A stretch of 64,000 bases of DNA from CAYPZL01 sp964415045 (GCA_964415045.1 CAYPZL010000002.1:1-64000), one strand, 5' to 3'; positions 9,286-17,606 are shown, counted from the stretch's first letter. The notes: generated from the letters alone by a model not told the origin. A program made the numbers and translations.

Positions 9286-9519
9286 GGCTGTGCTTACCTT
9301 TCCGGCATAGACCCCATTGAAATTTCCGGCCTATTTAAGGCAAGCCCCTATCCCCGGTCAAGGAAATTACGACACGCCCCCGGAATTCCGGGCCCGCCGG
9401 CGCTGCCGTACCGACGCGGGGACCCGTTTCGGCGCTTTTCACATTGACAGTCCGGGCCTTTGTCCGCAGTATTGCACGTTTGAACACGAATCGATTCATT
9501 TTTGCACAGGAGAAACCGA

Positions 9520-9822
9520 ATGTCCGAACAAACGGTGACCGTCATCGCGAGGTTCAAGGCCAAAGAGGGCAAGGTCGAAGAGCTCGAAAGCGCGCTGATG
9601 GACCTGATCGCCCCGACGCGCGAGGAGCCGGGATGTATCAGCTACGTGCTGCACCAGTCGAAAAACGATCCGCGCTCGTTCCTCTTCGTCGAGAACTGGG
9701 CGAACCAGATGGCCCTGGACGAGCATTTGGAAAAGCCCTACCTGAAAGCCCTGGTGGCCCGGGCCGACGAGCTGCTGGCCGAACCGCTGGACGTCTCGCT
9801 CTGGCATCAGATCGTACGGTAG
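9520..9822 (+). CDS. Antibiotic biosynthesis monooxygenase (ABM) domain protein
   Basis: A 100-residue single-domain protein with the dimeric alpha/beta barrel ABM fold (YgiN/quinol monooxygenase type). Seen in sequence: TVTVIARFKAKEGKVEEL at the start, then EEPGCISYVLHQSKNDP and FLFVENWANQMALDEHL, the usual order of strand, helix and strand in the family. The ATG at 9520 has AGGAG seven bases upstream; a TTG at 9502 is less likely. It is followed by the PPC-domain gene 27 bases later, so they probably share a transcript. Family members act on quinols, haem or aromatic polyketides, and many have no known substrate. Confidence 0.88.
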   Translation: MSEQTVTVIARFKAKEGKVEELESALMDLIAPTREEPGCISYVLHQSKNDPRSFLFVENWANQMALDEHLEKPYLKALVARADELLAEPLDVSLWHQIVR

Positions 9823-9849
9823 GCAGCGCCAACGTCTTGGAGAGAGCCC

Positions 9850-10287
9850 ATGGAATACTCGGTCGGCAAACCCGGTCGCGTGATTGCCGCGCGTCTGTTC
9901 GAGGGGGAGGACGTCCAGGCGTCCATCGAAGAAATCGCGCGCCGCGAGGACGTTCGCTGTGCCGCCGTGCTGATCACGGGCGGTTTCCGCCAGGCCAACG
10001 TCGTGGTCGGACCCCGGCGGGAGGAGCCCGCGATCGAGCCGCAGTTTCAGGCCTTCGCCGGCCCCGGCGAGGCGCTGGGAGTCGGAACGATTTATTGGAG
10101 CGAGGCAGGCCCGAAACTGCACATCCACACCGCCATCGGCAAGGGCGGCGACAACCTCATCGGCTGCCCGCGCGACGGAACGAAAACTTTCCTGATCCTG
10201 GAGGTGACCATCATCGAAATCACGGGGATCCAGGCCGAACGCAAACACGACCCCAACTCCGGCCTGAACCTCCTGCGACTGGGATGA
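9850..10287 (+). CDS. PPC/DUF296 domain protein
   Basis: A 145-residue protein made of one PPC (plant and prokaryote conserved, DUF296) domain. The signature is clear: GRVIAARLFEGEDVQASI near the N-terminus, AAVLITGGFRQANVVVG in the middle, and LHIHTAIGKGGDNLIGC followed by TKTFLILEVTIIE. In solved bacterial members the HxH region and nearby residues bind a metal and the protein forms trimers. Some are called DNA-binding by analogy with plant AHL proteins, but this protein has no AT-hook. GGAGAG precedes the ATG. It sits between the ABM gene and the phospholipase-like gene with short gaps. The biochemical role is not known. Confidence 0.88.
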   Translation: MEYSVGKPGRVIAARLFEGEDVQASIEEIARREDVRCAAVLITGGFRQANVVVGPRREEPAIEPQFQAFAGPGEALGVGTIYWSEAGPKLHIHTAIGKGGDNLIGCPRDGTKTFLILEVTIIEITGIQAERKHDPNSGLNLLRLG

Positions 10288-10315
10288 CACAGGCAATAGC
10301 GAAAGGAGAACGGAG

Positions 10316-11410
10316 ATGCCGGCGAATATCGCGCATATGATTATCGCTCACAAGGCGTTGGCCTTGTTGCAGGCGAAAGGATTCAAGGAACTGGCGGATT
10401 TTGCGGCGATGCTCGACGATCCGGCCAAGGGCAAGCTCTACCGGGCGTACATGAACTTAGGCAGCGTCGGCCCGGACCTGTATTACTACGTCAGCATGGC
10501 GCGGTCGGGCCGGGACATGCTGCTGGAAGGCTTCGTCGAAGCCGCCGGCGTAACGCCCTGGTCCTATCAACTGCATTGCTCCAGACCCAATGCGTTTCCG
10601 CTGCATCTCAGCGAGATCCTGTTTCGCGACGCCGTCCACGAGAACGGCAAGGTGACATTCGACGCCGACGATATGCGCAAGCTGGCGTACATCGCGGGCC
10701 ATCTGACACACGTCGCCGCCGATCAGATCATTCATCCGCTGGTCAACCGCATCGCCCGGCCCTACTACCGCAGCGGCAAGAACCGCAAGAAGCATCGCGA
10801 GTGCGAAGTCTTTCAGGATTACTTCCTGTACGAGGAAATCTACCGCACCAGGCGAAACGAAGCCCGCGGCCGGGGCAAGGTCAAATACGACTTCTTCAAG
10901 CAGGATTTCCGCAAGTGGATGGACTGCGTCCCCGGCCTGACCACGAAGAACACCGAAGACTGGTTCCGCTACTTCCTCCAGCGCGGCTTCGTGGAGACCT
11001 ACGGGGCCGGCCCGACGGAGGATGACATCGAAAACTCGATGGACAATTTGCTGCTGATTCTGCGGGTCTGCAAGATTCGAGGCCCCTACAGAGACGCCCG
11101 GGACGAGTATGAGGAGCACGGAACCGACTCGGCGATGTACCGCGAGTATATTGCCGAGCCGGACTATGTCACGTATTATGAAGAGGCCGTGCGGCTCTCG
11201 GCGGTCTATATCGCGGCGTTGTACGAGGTCTACGCGGTTCTGGTCGCGGGCAAGAGTTTCAAGCGACAGAAGAACCGTTTCCTCAAGATCGTCAGCGACG
11301 CCGACCTGTCGTCGCCACTGCAACAGAATATCTTCGAGACGGCCTACAAGGAGTTGACGAAGAAAAGTGCCGGCGGTAACAAGTACAAGCCGGTGTTTGA
11401 AGACGCGTGA
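10316..11410 (+). CDS. Zinc-dependent phospholipase C-like protein
   Basis: A 364-residue protein of the zinc-dependent phospholipase C / S1-P1-like all-helical group. Evidence is the very N-terminal PANIAHMIIAHKAL, then NLGSVGPDLYYY (GPDxxYY type) and GHLTHVAADQIIHPLVN around residues 132-148, which supply the His/Asp zinc ligands of the fold. No signal peptide is visible, which is unusual because classical members are secreted; cytoplasmic relatives of this type are common as hypothetical proteins in anaerobes. A good site (AAAGGAGAACGG) precedes the ATG. It follows the PPC gene by 28 bases. The fold is fairly sure; the lipase activity is inferred. Confidence 0.75.
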   Translation: MPANIAHMIIAHKALALLQAKGFKELADFAAMLDDPAKGKLYRAYMNLGSVGPDLYYYVSMARSGRDMLLEGFVEAAGVTPWSYQLHCSRPNAFPLHLSEILFRDAVHENGKVTFDADDMRKLAYIAGHLTHVAADQIIHPLVNRIARPYYRSGKNRKKHRECEVFQDYFLYEEIYRTRRNEARGRGKVKYDFFKQDFRKWMDCVPGLTTKNTEDWFRYFLQRGFVETYGAGPTEDDIENSMDNLLLILRVCKIRGPYRDARDEYEEHGTDSAMYREYIAEPDYVTYYEEAVRLSAVYIAALYEVYAVLVAGKSFKRQKNRFLKIVSDADLSSPLQQNIFETAYKELTKKSAGGNKYKPVFEDA

Positions 11411-11494
11411 CGGGACCATAAGTCATATTTGACTGTCCTGGATGTCGCGATGGTTTTTATTCACAGAAGCGTTTTTTGCACAGGTGGTGTTTGC

Positions 11495-12238
11495 ATGAGA
11501 ATTTTGCTGCGCTCGATGGTTCTGGTTTCGTTGATTTCCTTTGTCATGCCTGCCCCCGTTACCGGGGCGGACGCCAAACCGGATAAGAAGTCCAGGTACA
11601 CCAGGGCCGGTGCCGAGCGAATGGTGGGGGCGGCCGAGGGGACGCTGGCGCCGGTGTACGCTCCGCTGGCCGAGGAGATCGCCGAGAAGCTCGCCCTGGC
11701 CGGCAGGCAGGGAATCGGCATCGACGTGGGCAGCGGGCCCGGCACGTTGATCGTCGAGCTGTGCAAGCGGACTGAGCTGCACTGGATCAACGCCGACATC
11801 AACCCGCACTTCTTCCCGTACTTCTTCGCGAAGGCCGAGAAGGCCGGCTTCGGCGGCCGGGTCAGCGCCGTACGGGCCGACGCCTGTGCCCTGCCCTTTC
11901 GGGACGCGCTGGCCGACGTGGTGGTCTCGCGCGGCTCGTTTCATTTCTGGCCCGACGCGCAGAAGGGGCTGGCCGAAATCCATCGCGTCCTCAAACCCGG
12001 AGGCGTCGCCTATATCGGCCGGGGGTTCCCGGAAAGGCTGCCGCTCGAGGTCGCCAGCCAAATCCGCTCCAAACAGGGCAAGGGCATGAAGTACGACGTG
12101 GACGAGACGGAGCGGCAACTGCGTGACATCATGAAGGCGCTGCGCATCGAGAACTACCGCATCTACCGCCCGCGCAAGGGCAACGCCCAAGGAGTCAACT
12201 ACGGCCTCTGGCTCCAATTCCGCAAGGCCGGGCAATGA
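11495..12238 (+). CDS. Class I SAM-dependent methyltransferase with N-terminal signal peptide
   Basis: A 247-residue methyltransferase. Motif I is GIDVGSGPG (75-83), an acidic residue follows in NADINPHFF (99-107), motif II is RADACALPFRDALADVVVS (127-145) and motif III is RVLKPGGVAYIGRG (164-177). This is the UbiE/Methyltransf_11 layout. The odd part is the first 25 residues, MRILLRSMVLVSLISFVMPA then PVTGADA, a typical Sec signal peptide, although SAM is a cytoplasmic cofactor. The ATG at 11495 is the natural start; in-frame codons upstream would only lengthen the leader. The substrate is unknown. It could be a membrane-anchored cytoplasmic enzyme if the signal is not cleaved. Confidence 0.8.
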   Translation: MRILLRSMVLVSLISFVMPAPVTGADAKPDKKSRYTRAGAERMVGAAEGTLAPVYAPLAEEIAEKLALAGRQGIGIDVGSGPGTLIVELCKRTELHWINADINPHFFPYFFAKAEKAGFGGRVSAVRADACALPFRDALADVVVSRGSFHFWPDAQKGLAEIHRVLKPGGVAYIGRGFPERLPLEVASQIRSKQGKGMKYDVDETERQLRDIMKALRIENYRIYRPRKGNAQGVNYGLWLQFRKAGQ

Positions 12239-12293
12239 CGCGTACGCTTGAACGTTCTGGCAGGCCGCCGTCAGGAAAGACACGGTCAACAGC

Positions 12294-13103
12294 ATGGATA
12301 ACCGGACGTATCTGAAAGCACGAAAACGAGTACGCCAGATCGTCGCCGTGGCGCCTGAAAACGATAGGGTGAGCAAGGCGTTTGACATCGGCATCGTCGC
12401 ATTGATTCTGCTGAACGTCGCGGTGATGATCGTGGAATCCGTTCAGTGCCTTTATCTCCGGGCGCCTCACTTCTTCACCGCTTTTGAGTGCGTCTCGGTC
12501 GCCGTGTTCTCCCTGGAGTACGTGCTGCGTCTCTGGTCGTGTGTGGAAGAGCCCCAATACAAACGTTTTATCCGCGGGCGACTGCGCTTCGCGGCAACAC
12601 CTCTGGCACTGGTCGATCTGCTAGCCGTCCTGCCTTTCTACCTACCGTTTGTCAATGTGGATCTGCGCGTGCTTCGAGTGCTACGCGTGATGCGGATCAT
12701 GCGCGTGGCCAAGCTCGGCCGATACTCCGAGTCGCTGCAAACCTTGCGCAGCGTCGTTGTCGCAAAGAAAGAACAACTACTCAGCACGATCTTCATCCTT
12801 CTGATCCTGCTGGTGATCGCCTCGTGCTTGATCTACTGTGCCGAGAACGAAGTTCAGCCCGAGAGCTTCTCGAGTATCCCTGCTTCCATGTGGTGGGCCG
12901 TGGCCACGCTCACGACGGTTGGCTACGGTGACGTCTATCCTGTCACTCCTGTCGGCAAGCTGATGGCCTCTGTAATCGCCGTGCTCGGAATCGGCATGTT
13001 TGCCCTACCGACGGGCATTCTCGGCGCCGGTTTCGTCGAGGAGCTCGACAGGCACAAAGAGGTGAAGCGATGCCCGCACTGCGGAGGAGAAATCAAAGCG
13101 TGA
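12294..13103 (+). CDS. Voltage-gated potassium channel (6TM) with C-terminal CxxC motif
   Basis: A 269-residue ion channel subunit that should form a tetrameric K+ pore in the inner membrane. Six hydrophobic segments are visible. S4 is the arginine ladder RVLRVLRVMRIMRVAKLGR (125-143), the voltage sensor. The pore helix and filter read WWAVATLTTVGYGDVYP (200-216), with TVGYGD the K+ selectivity signature. After S6 a short tail ends in CPHCGG (260-265), a single zinc-knuckle-like CxxC pair. There is no RCK/TrkA domain. The length is typical for minimal bacterial Kv channels. The downstream convergent gene starts its stop codon 53 bases away. Confidence 0.93.
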   Translation: MDNRTYLKARKRVRQIVAVAPENDRVSKAFDIGIVALILLNVAVMIVESVQCLYLRAPHFFTAFECVSVAVFSLEYVLRLWSCVEEPQYKRFIRGRLRFAATPLALVDLLAVLPFYLPFVNVDLRVLRVLRVMRIMRVAKLGRYSESLQTLRSVVVAKKEQLLSTIFILLILLVIASCLIYCAENEVQPESFSSIPASMWWAVATLTTVGYGDVYPVTPVGKLMASVIAVLGIGMFALPTGILGAGFVEELDRHKEVKRCPHCGGEIKA

Positions 13104-13155
13104 TCTCCATCGACCAAGCCGCCGTCACACAGAGTCCCGCCGGCACGGGAGACGA

Positions 13156-13848
13156 CTATTTCACCTTCCAGAGTTTCTTGAGCAGGTGATACATATCGGG
13201 GTCGTGCTGCTTGAGCTCGGACTTTACGAAGGGGTAGAAGTCGTTGGTGCCGAAGAAGGCTTCGGTGCATTCGGCGAAGTATTCCTGGTCGTTGTTGAGC
13301 GCGTAGGCCCGGCGTGACTTGCCCGAGATGTGCAGGACCGATTCGTACGTCCTGGCGGCTTTCGCATTCTCGTAAGCGGCCTTGAGCTCGGCGTGGCCGT
13401 GGCCGATGACCTTGTGATGGTAGCCGTGAGCCAGCTCGTGCAGGACCATCCAGGGCTGGCCGACGGTCCAGCGCAGGAAGTTCTCGGCGTTGGCGAGCTC
13501 GACGCTGGCGGCCTTCTCGGGATTGAAGCCGTTCTCCTGGAGCCATCCCCGGCTCGGGTGATAGCACATGCACGGATGTCGCGGCGCCTTGTACTCGACC
13601 CAGATCGGAACCTGGCGAAGCTGCTCCAGCGGCTCGCCCGGCACCACCCGGGTGATCTGATAAAGCTGATAGCGAAGCAGCTTCAACGTCCGTTCCGCCA
13701 ACTCGGGATGGCCGTCCAGCAGTTCCTTGTTGACCAGGACCTTCCAGCCCTCGATCTGCTGCACCGTATAGTCGGACGTCGGGGCATACGCCTGGATGCC
13801 GCTACAGAACAGCAAGGTGACACAACAAACGCTAATTACATGCCTCAT
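13156..13848 (-). CDS. Exported zinc metallopeptidase (HExxH)
   Basis: A 230-residue predicted secreted protease. Residues 1-20 form a signal peptide (MRHVISVCCVTLLFCSGIQA). The zinc site is HELAHGYHH (137-145), and the downstream third ligand is probably in EYFAECTEAFFG (189-200), a layout shared with the anthrax-lethal-factor-like (ATLF) peptidases and with basic secretory proteins. PIWVEYKAPRH precedes a CMCYHPSRGW segment that is probably structural. ATG 13848 is chosen because the signal peptide begins there; longer frames add an Arg-rich leader without support. It follows the mannonate-dehydratase-like gene by 61 bases on the same strand. Substrates are unknown; peptidase activity is likely from the intact motif. 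Confidence 0.82.
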   Translation of the reverse strand: MRHVISVCCVTLLFCSGIQAYAPTSDYTVQQIEGWKVLVNKELLDGHPELAERTLKLLRYQLYQITRVVPGEPLEQLRQVPIWVEYKAPRHPCMCYHPSRGWLQENGFNPEKAASVELANAENFLRWTVGQPWMVLHELAHGYHHKVIGHGHAELKAAYENAKAARTYESVLHISGKSRRAYALNNDQEYFAECTEAFFGTNDFYPFVKSELKQHDPDMYHLLKKLWKVK

Positions 13849-13909
13849 CGTATTCGTTCTCCGGAAGAATCGGCGGCGGCCGCCGATATCGGTTGCGTGG
13901 AAGTTGCCC

Positions 13910-15241
13910 TCACGGCCGGACCGCTGTGCCGTCGGGGCGGCGGACGGGGCTCCAGTATCCCGGATGGTCGGGCAGCGGGAACTTCGCGGCCAGCTTCTCA
14001 TCGATGTCCACTCCGAAGCCGGGGGCCTCGTTGACGTACATGTACCCCTCCTTCACCATGGGGCAGCCCGAGAAGACCTCCTGCGTCTTGTCGCTGAAAT
14101 GCACGCTCTCCTGGATGCCGAAATTCCAGATGGCCAAATCGAGGTGCGCGTTGGCGGCGTGCCCGACGGGCGAGACGTCACCCGGACCGTGCCAGGCGCT
14201 GCGCACGTTGAACCACTCCCCCAGCGCCGCGATCTTGCGTGCGACGCTGAGCCCCCCTACCTGCGAGATATGCACGCGGATGAAATCGATCAACCGCTCG
14301 GACATCAAGCCCACCCATTCGTGCGGGTTGTTGTAGAGCTCTCCCATTGCGATCGGGACGCTCGTCTGCTGGCGCAGCAGACGAAAATAACCGTTGTCCT
14401 CCGGCGAGAACGGATCTTCGATGAAGAATGGGTGATACGGCTCCAGCCGCTTGATGAGATTGATCGCCTCGATCGGCGGAATCCGCTCATGAATGTCGTG
14501 GAGCAGTTCGACCGCGTCGCCACAGGTGCTGCGGATGTGCTCGAACATCTCCAGCGTGCCTCTGACGTAAGGCCCCGTCTCCATCGTGGAATCGGACGCG
14601 GCGCCGAAACCGGCGCCTTTGTAATGGGCCCGCTTCGTCAGGTGCGGCGAGCCGTACCCGCCCCGCTGGATGCGGATGTGCCGATAGCCCCGCTCCATGG
14701 CCCGGCGTACGGACTGCTCGATCTGCTTGAGATCGCGGCCGCTGCAATGCGTGTAGCAATCGACGGCGAAGCGGCACTTGCCGCCCAGCAGTTGATAGAC
14801 GGGCATGTTGGCCCGCTTGCCCTTGATGTCCCAGAGGGCCTGGTCCAGCCCGCTCAGGGCGTTGTTCAGGACCGGGCCGTTGCGCCAGTAGGAGCTGGTG
14901 TAGGCGTTTTGCCACATGTCCTCGATGTTGTCGACGTCGCGCCCCACGGCGAACGGCTTGAGGTACTTATCCACCGCGACCGCCACCGGCAGCGGCCGCT
15001 GGTTGAACGTGGCGCATCCCAGGCCGTACAGCCCCGGCTCGCTCGTCTGCACCTTCACCACGCAGAGCCGGATCCCCTGCGGCGCCGTCAGAATCGCTTT
15101 CACGTCCGTGATCTTCAAGGGCGGCAAGCCCCGGGTCGCCTGCGCATACGTGCCGGCCGCGGCGTCTTGCCCTCGGGCCATTCCCCACGCACCCACCGCG
15201 GCACCCACACCGAGACTCTTCAATACGTCACGCCGATCCAT
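13910..15241 (-). CDS. Enolase-superfamily sugar-acid dehydratase (mannonate dehydratase/RspA-like), Tat-exported
   Basis: A 443-residue member of the mandelate racemase/muconate lactonizing group, closest in pattern to the ManD/RspA (D-mannonate dehydratase) subfamily, which removes water from a sugar acid to give a 2-keto-3-deoxy acid. Metal ligands are expected at D249 (in HDIHER), E275 (in FIEDPF) and E301 (in MGELYNN). H351 lies in WHGPGDVSPVG, which matches the ManD SHGPTDLSPV block. The N-terminus RRDVLKSLGVGAAVGAWG (3-20) is a Tat signal, so the enzyme is probably periplasmic, unlike the classical cytoplasmic ManD. ATG 15241 has AAGGAG in front. Its start overlaps the end of the symporter gene by 14 bases, so the two are translationally linked. 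Confidence 0.87.
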   Translation of the reverse strand: MDRRDVLKSLGVGAAVGAWGMARGQDAAAGTYAQATRGLPPLKITDVKAILTAPQGIRLCVVKVQTSEPGLYGLGCATFNQRPLPVAVAVDKYLKPFAVGRDVDNIEDMWQNAYTSSYWRNGPVLNNALSGLDQALWDIKGKRANMPVYQLLGGKCRFAVDCYTHCSGRDLKQIEQSVRRAMERGYRHIRIQRGGYGSPHLTKRAHYKGAGFGAASDSTMETGPYVRGTLEMFEHIRSTCGDAVELLHDIHERIPPIEAINLIKRLEPYHPFFIEDPFSPEDNGYFRLLRQQTSVPIAMGELYNNPHEWVGLMSERLIDFIRVHISQVGGLSVARKIAALGEWFNVRSAWHGPGDVSPVGHAANAHLDLAIWNFGIQESVHFSDKTQEVFSGCPMVKEGYMYVNEAPGFGVDIDEKLAAKFPLPDHPGYWSPVRRPDGTAVRP

Positions 15242-16610
15242 TTGTGTCTCCTTCATGCATGTCTTGCGGCGCATCGGGAGACGGATGTCCCGACGTCGCC
15301 ACGGGTTTGCGGTGCCACCACGTGGCCAGCACCGATCCCGAGATGTTCATCCAGGGCCCGAAGATCGCCGGCGCCAGCGCCGCCGGGGCGCTCTTGAGCA
15401 CGTTCATCGCCAGACCGGAGGCCATGCCGCCGTTCTGCATGCCCACTTCGAACGCCACCGTTCGACAGGAGCTCTCGTCCAGCCGGGCCGCGCGGGCACA
15501 CCAATAGCCCAGGATATAGCCGATGAAGTTGTGCAGGATCGCCGCCCCGATCAGATAGGCCCCCACCGTCAGCAGATCGTCCCGGGAGCGGGCGGTGATA
15601 ATGGCGATGATGTAACAGATGCCGGCCATCGAGACCAGGGGCAGCGCCTTGTCCATCCAATTGTCCGGCCTCTTGAGCCAGAGGCGAATCACGAGCTGGG
15701 CCAGCGCCACGACGCCGATCAAGAGCAGGCCCACGACGAAACCGTCCTTCTGCAGCGAGGCGGTGCCCCAGGTCAATACGGCCGGCGGCGCCCAAAGAAT
15801 CAAACCGACCGCCGGCAAAATGCTGCACGCGGCCACGCCCGCCAGCGCCCCGCTGCGACGAAAGACCTGGCGCTCGCTGTACAGGATGCGGTTGGCGATC
15901 AGGCCCGCCACGATCGGGACGATGATCATGTTGATGATCCCGAACATCATCTTGAGAAACTCGATCTCGATGTATTGCCCGGCCAGCTTGTCCATCAGCA
16001 ACGGCGTCATCAGCGGCGAGACCAGCGTCGAGCAGGACGTCATCGTCACCGACAGCGCCACGTTGCCGCCGGCCAGGTAGGTCATCAGGTTGGAGGCGAC
16101 GCCGCCGGGACAGGAGCCGATCAGAACCACGCCGGCCGCCACCTCGGCGCGAAAGCCGAACGCCTTCGCCAGGACCAGGCCCGTGACGGGCATGACGGAG
16201 AATTGCAGCACGAACCCGACCAGGACGGGCCAGGGCATCTTGAACACCCGCCCGAAGTCGGCGGTGCTCAACGTCGTCCCCATGCCGAACATGATGATCT
16301 GGATCAGCGGGACGATCAGGATACCCAGATCGAACCCGGCCCACGTCATGAACGCCTTGGGATAGAACATGGAGGCCGCCACGAACGCGAAGACCCACAC
16401 GGTGAAAGCGAAGCTCTTCAGGAACGGGTGCCCCATGCAAAACAGGGCCAGAACGGCAAAGGCCGCTACCACAACCGGTCCGGTCTCGCTACGGTAGCCC
16501 AGCGTCAGCATCACGACGGTTACGATCGAAAGCAGAAGGAAGGCGTAGAGAAAGTATCGGGCGGCGGACTGCATGACTTTTCGCATGTCTCTTCGGCTCC
16601 GGACGCTCAA
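15228..16610 (-). CDS. BASS-family (bile acid:sodium symporter-like) transporter
   Basis: A 460-residue inner-membrane transporter with about ten hydrophobic segments. The family signature is SCPGGVASNLMTYLAGGNVA with SVTMTSCSTLVSPLMTPLL following, the broken-helix substrate/Na+ site of SBF/BASS proteins; a second half-site is VAFEVGMQNGGMASGLA. BASS carriers move organic anions with sodium. It has an extra hydrophilic C-terminal tail. Start could be 16610 or the ATG at 16586 (MRKVMQSAARYFL). The gene overlaps the Tat-exported dehydratase by 14 bases, which suggests import of the sugar acid or its product. The substrate is inferred from this context only. Confidence 0.88.
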   Translation of the reverse strand: MSVRSRRDMRKVMQSAARYFLYAFLLLSIVTVVMLTLGYRSETGPVVVAAFAVLALFCMGHPFLKSFAFTVWVFAFVAASMFYPKAFMTWAGFDLGILIVPLIQIIMFGMGTTLSTADFGRVFKMPWPVLVGFVLQFSVMPVTGLVLAKAFGFRAEVAAGVVLIGSCPGGVASNLMTYLAGGNVALSVTMTSCSTLVSPLMTPLLMDKLAGQYIEIEFLKMMFGIINMIIVPIVAGLIANRILYSERQVFRRSGALAGVAACSILPAVGLILWAPPAVLTWGTASLQKDGFVVGLLLIGVVALAQLVIRLWLKRPDNWMDKALPLVSMAGICYIIAIITARSRDDLLTVGAYLIGAAILHNFIGYILGYWCARAARLDESSCRTVAFEVGMQNGGMASGLAMNVLKSAPAALAPAIFGPWMNISGSVLATWWHRKPVATSGHPSPDAPQDMHEGDTNGSA

Positions 16611-16673
16611 CCACGGACGATCATCGATGGTCCCATCACAGAGCTACAGTCTTACACGAATCACGTCGCGCCA

Positions 16674-16835
16674 TCAAGTCTTTCCCGCCCCCTGTAGCGT
16701 TGCGGGAAGTTCCTTGACGTACCCGTAGCCATCCATACCGGATTGACCGCCGAGGTAGTAGAGCTTGAACGTCTTGCCCGCCAGCAGAAGACCGGCCAGC
16801 GCGAAGAGCAAAACGCGACAAAAAGTCCTTTGCAT
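16674..16835 (-). CDS. Small membrane or exported protein, 53 aa
   Basis: A short gene easily missed because of its size. Its ATG at 16835 has TGGAGG seven bases upstream, as good a site as any gene here. The protein starts MQRTFCRVLLFALAGLLLAG, a single hydrophobic helix or uncleaved signal, followed by KTFKLYYLGGQSGMDGYGYV and ending in QGAGKT. It lies between the FHA gene (77 bases upstream) and the symporter gene (63 bases downstream), all on the minus strand. I do not recognise a family. Function is unknown; the hydrophobic N-terminus and Gly/Tyr-rich tail are all that can be said. Confidence 0.6.
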   Translation of the reverse strand: MQRTFCRVLLFALAGLLLAGKTFKLYYLGGQSGMDGYGYVKELPATLQGAGKT

Positions 16836-16912
16836 GGGAATCCTCCACATATCAGGGGGACGCGGCGCGCGCCCATACGTCTTTGTGGCTGTGGCGACTC
16901 CGAGGGGCCGCT

Positions 16913-17344
16913 CTACCGCGGGATGGGCTGGCCGGTCTCGCCGGGGCCTACCGGCGGCTGGCTGACTTGCTTCGGGCTGTAGGTCGTCACGCGCATCCGC
17001 TCGCCCACCTTCTTGTAGTGCTGCAGGGCGCTGTCCTTGTCCTTGAAGTCCTTCTCGGTGAAAAGCAGGCTCGTCAGGCCGATCAAGATGACGTCGCCGT
17101 CGGCCAGGGTCCGCTCGCCTTCGACCTTCTCATTGTTCACGTACACGCCGTTGCGGCTCTTCATGTCGAAGGCGTAGTACCTGTTCGACTCCTGGTCGAA
17201 GCGAATCTGCATGTGCTTGCGGGAAACCATGTTGTCCAGGATCTGAATGAGCAGCGCCTCGTCCCGTCCGATCACGCTCGTGCGACGGCCCAGGGGATAG
17301 TAGTTCCCTTCCCCCGGCCCGCTTGTCACAATCAGTGAAGCCAT
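16913..17344 (-). CDS. FHA domain protein
   Basis: A 143-residue cytoplasmic protein with one forkhead-associated domain, which binds phosphothreonine peptides. The fold markers are GRRTSVIGRDE (first Gly-Arg), MVSRKHMQIRF (Ser-x-x-His), MKSRNGVYVNNEKV (Asn-Gly) and LADGDVILIGLTSLLF. The last 45 residues are polar and Pro/Gly-rich (QPPVGPGETGQPIPR) with no domain. ATG 17344 is preceded by GGGGGA. It starts a minus-strand run through the 53-aa gene to the symporter. No Ser/Thr kinase or phosphatase is encoded nearby, so its partner must lie elsewhere in the genome. Confidence 0.9.
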   Translation of the reverse strand: MASLIVTSGPGEGNYYPLGRRTSVIGRDEALLIQILDNMVSRKHMQIRFDQESNRYYAFDMKSRNGVYVNNEKVEGERTLADGDVILIGLTSLLFTEKDFKDKDSALQHYKKVGERMRVTTYSPKQVSQPPVGPGETGQPIPR

Positions 17345-17494
17345 CGTTCGTCCCCCAAATCTACCACCATATCGTCCCAGTGGCGCCATCGTAGCGGCCC
17401 TTCACCGCAACGTCAAGCCCCGTCTGGCGGTTGGCTTCTCGGGTGTCTGTGCAAATTGTAGGGCATCATTGTTTTGGATTCTGGACTGCTTCGG

Positions 17495-17606
17495 GTGGCA
17501 GCGTCAAGTCCGAAGGACTTGGCGATGGCGCAACGCCCGGGGCTCGTATCGCGCCACACCCAGCAGACTACTCCCCCATCGCCAAGCTGGCGCTTGACGC
17601 TGCCAC
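17495..17606. repeat. Intergenic double-hairpin repeat (GTGGCAGCGTCAAG family), copy A
   Basis: The left arm at 17495-17528 reads GTGGCAGCGTCAAG, a short variable loop, then CTTGGCGATGG. The right arm at 17576-17606 is its inverse, CCATCGCCAAG, variable bases, then CTTGACGCTGCCAC. Each arm can also fold by itself (for example CAAGTCC-GAA-GGACTTG). The same design recurs at 41799-41883 with different loops. It lies upstream of the beta-lactamase-like gene and outside any supported coding region. Confidence 0.75.
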
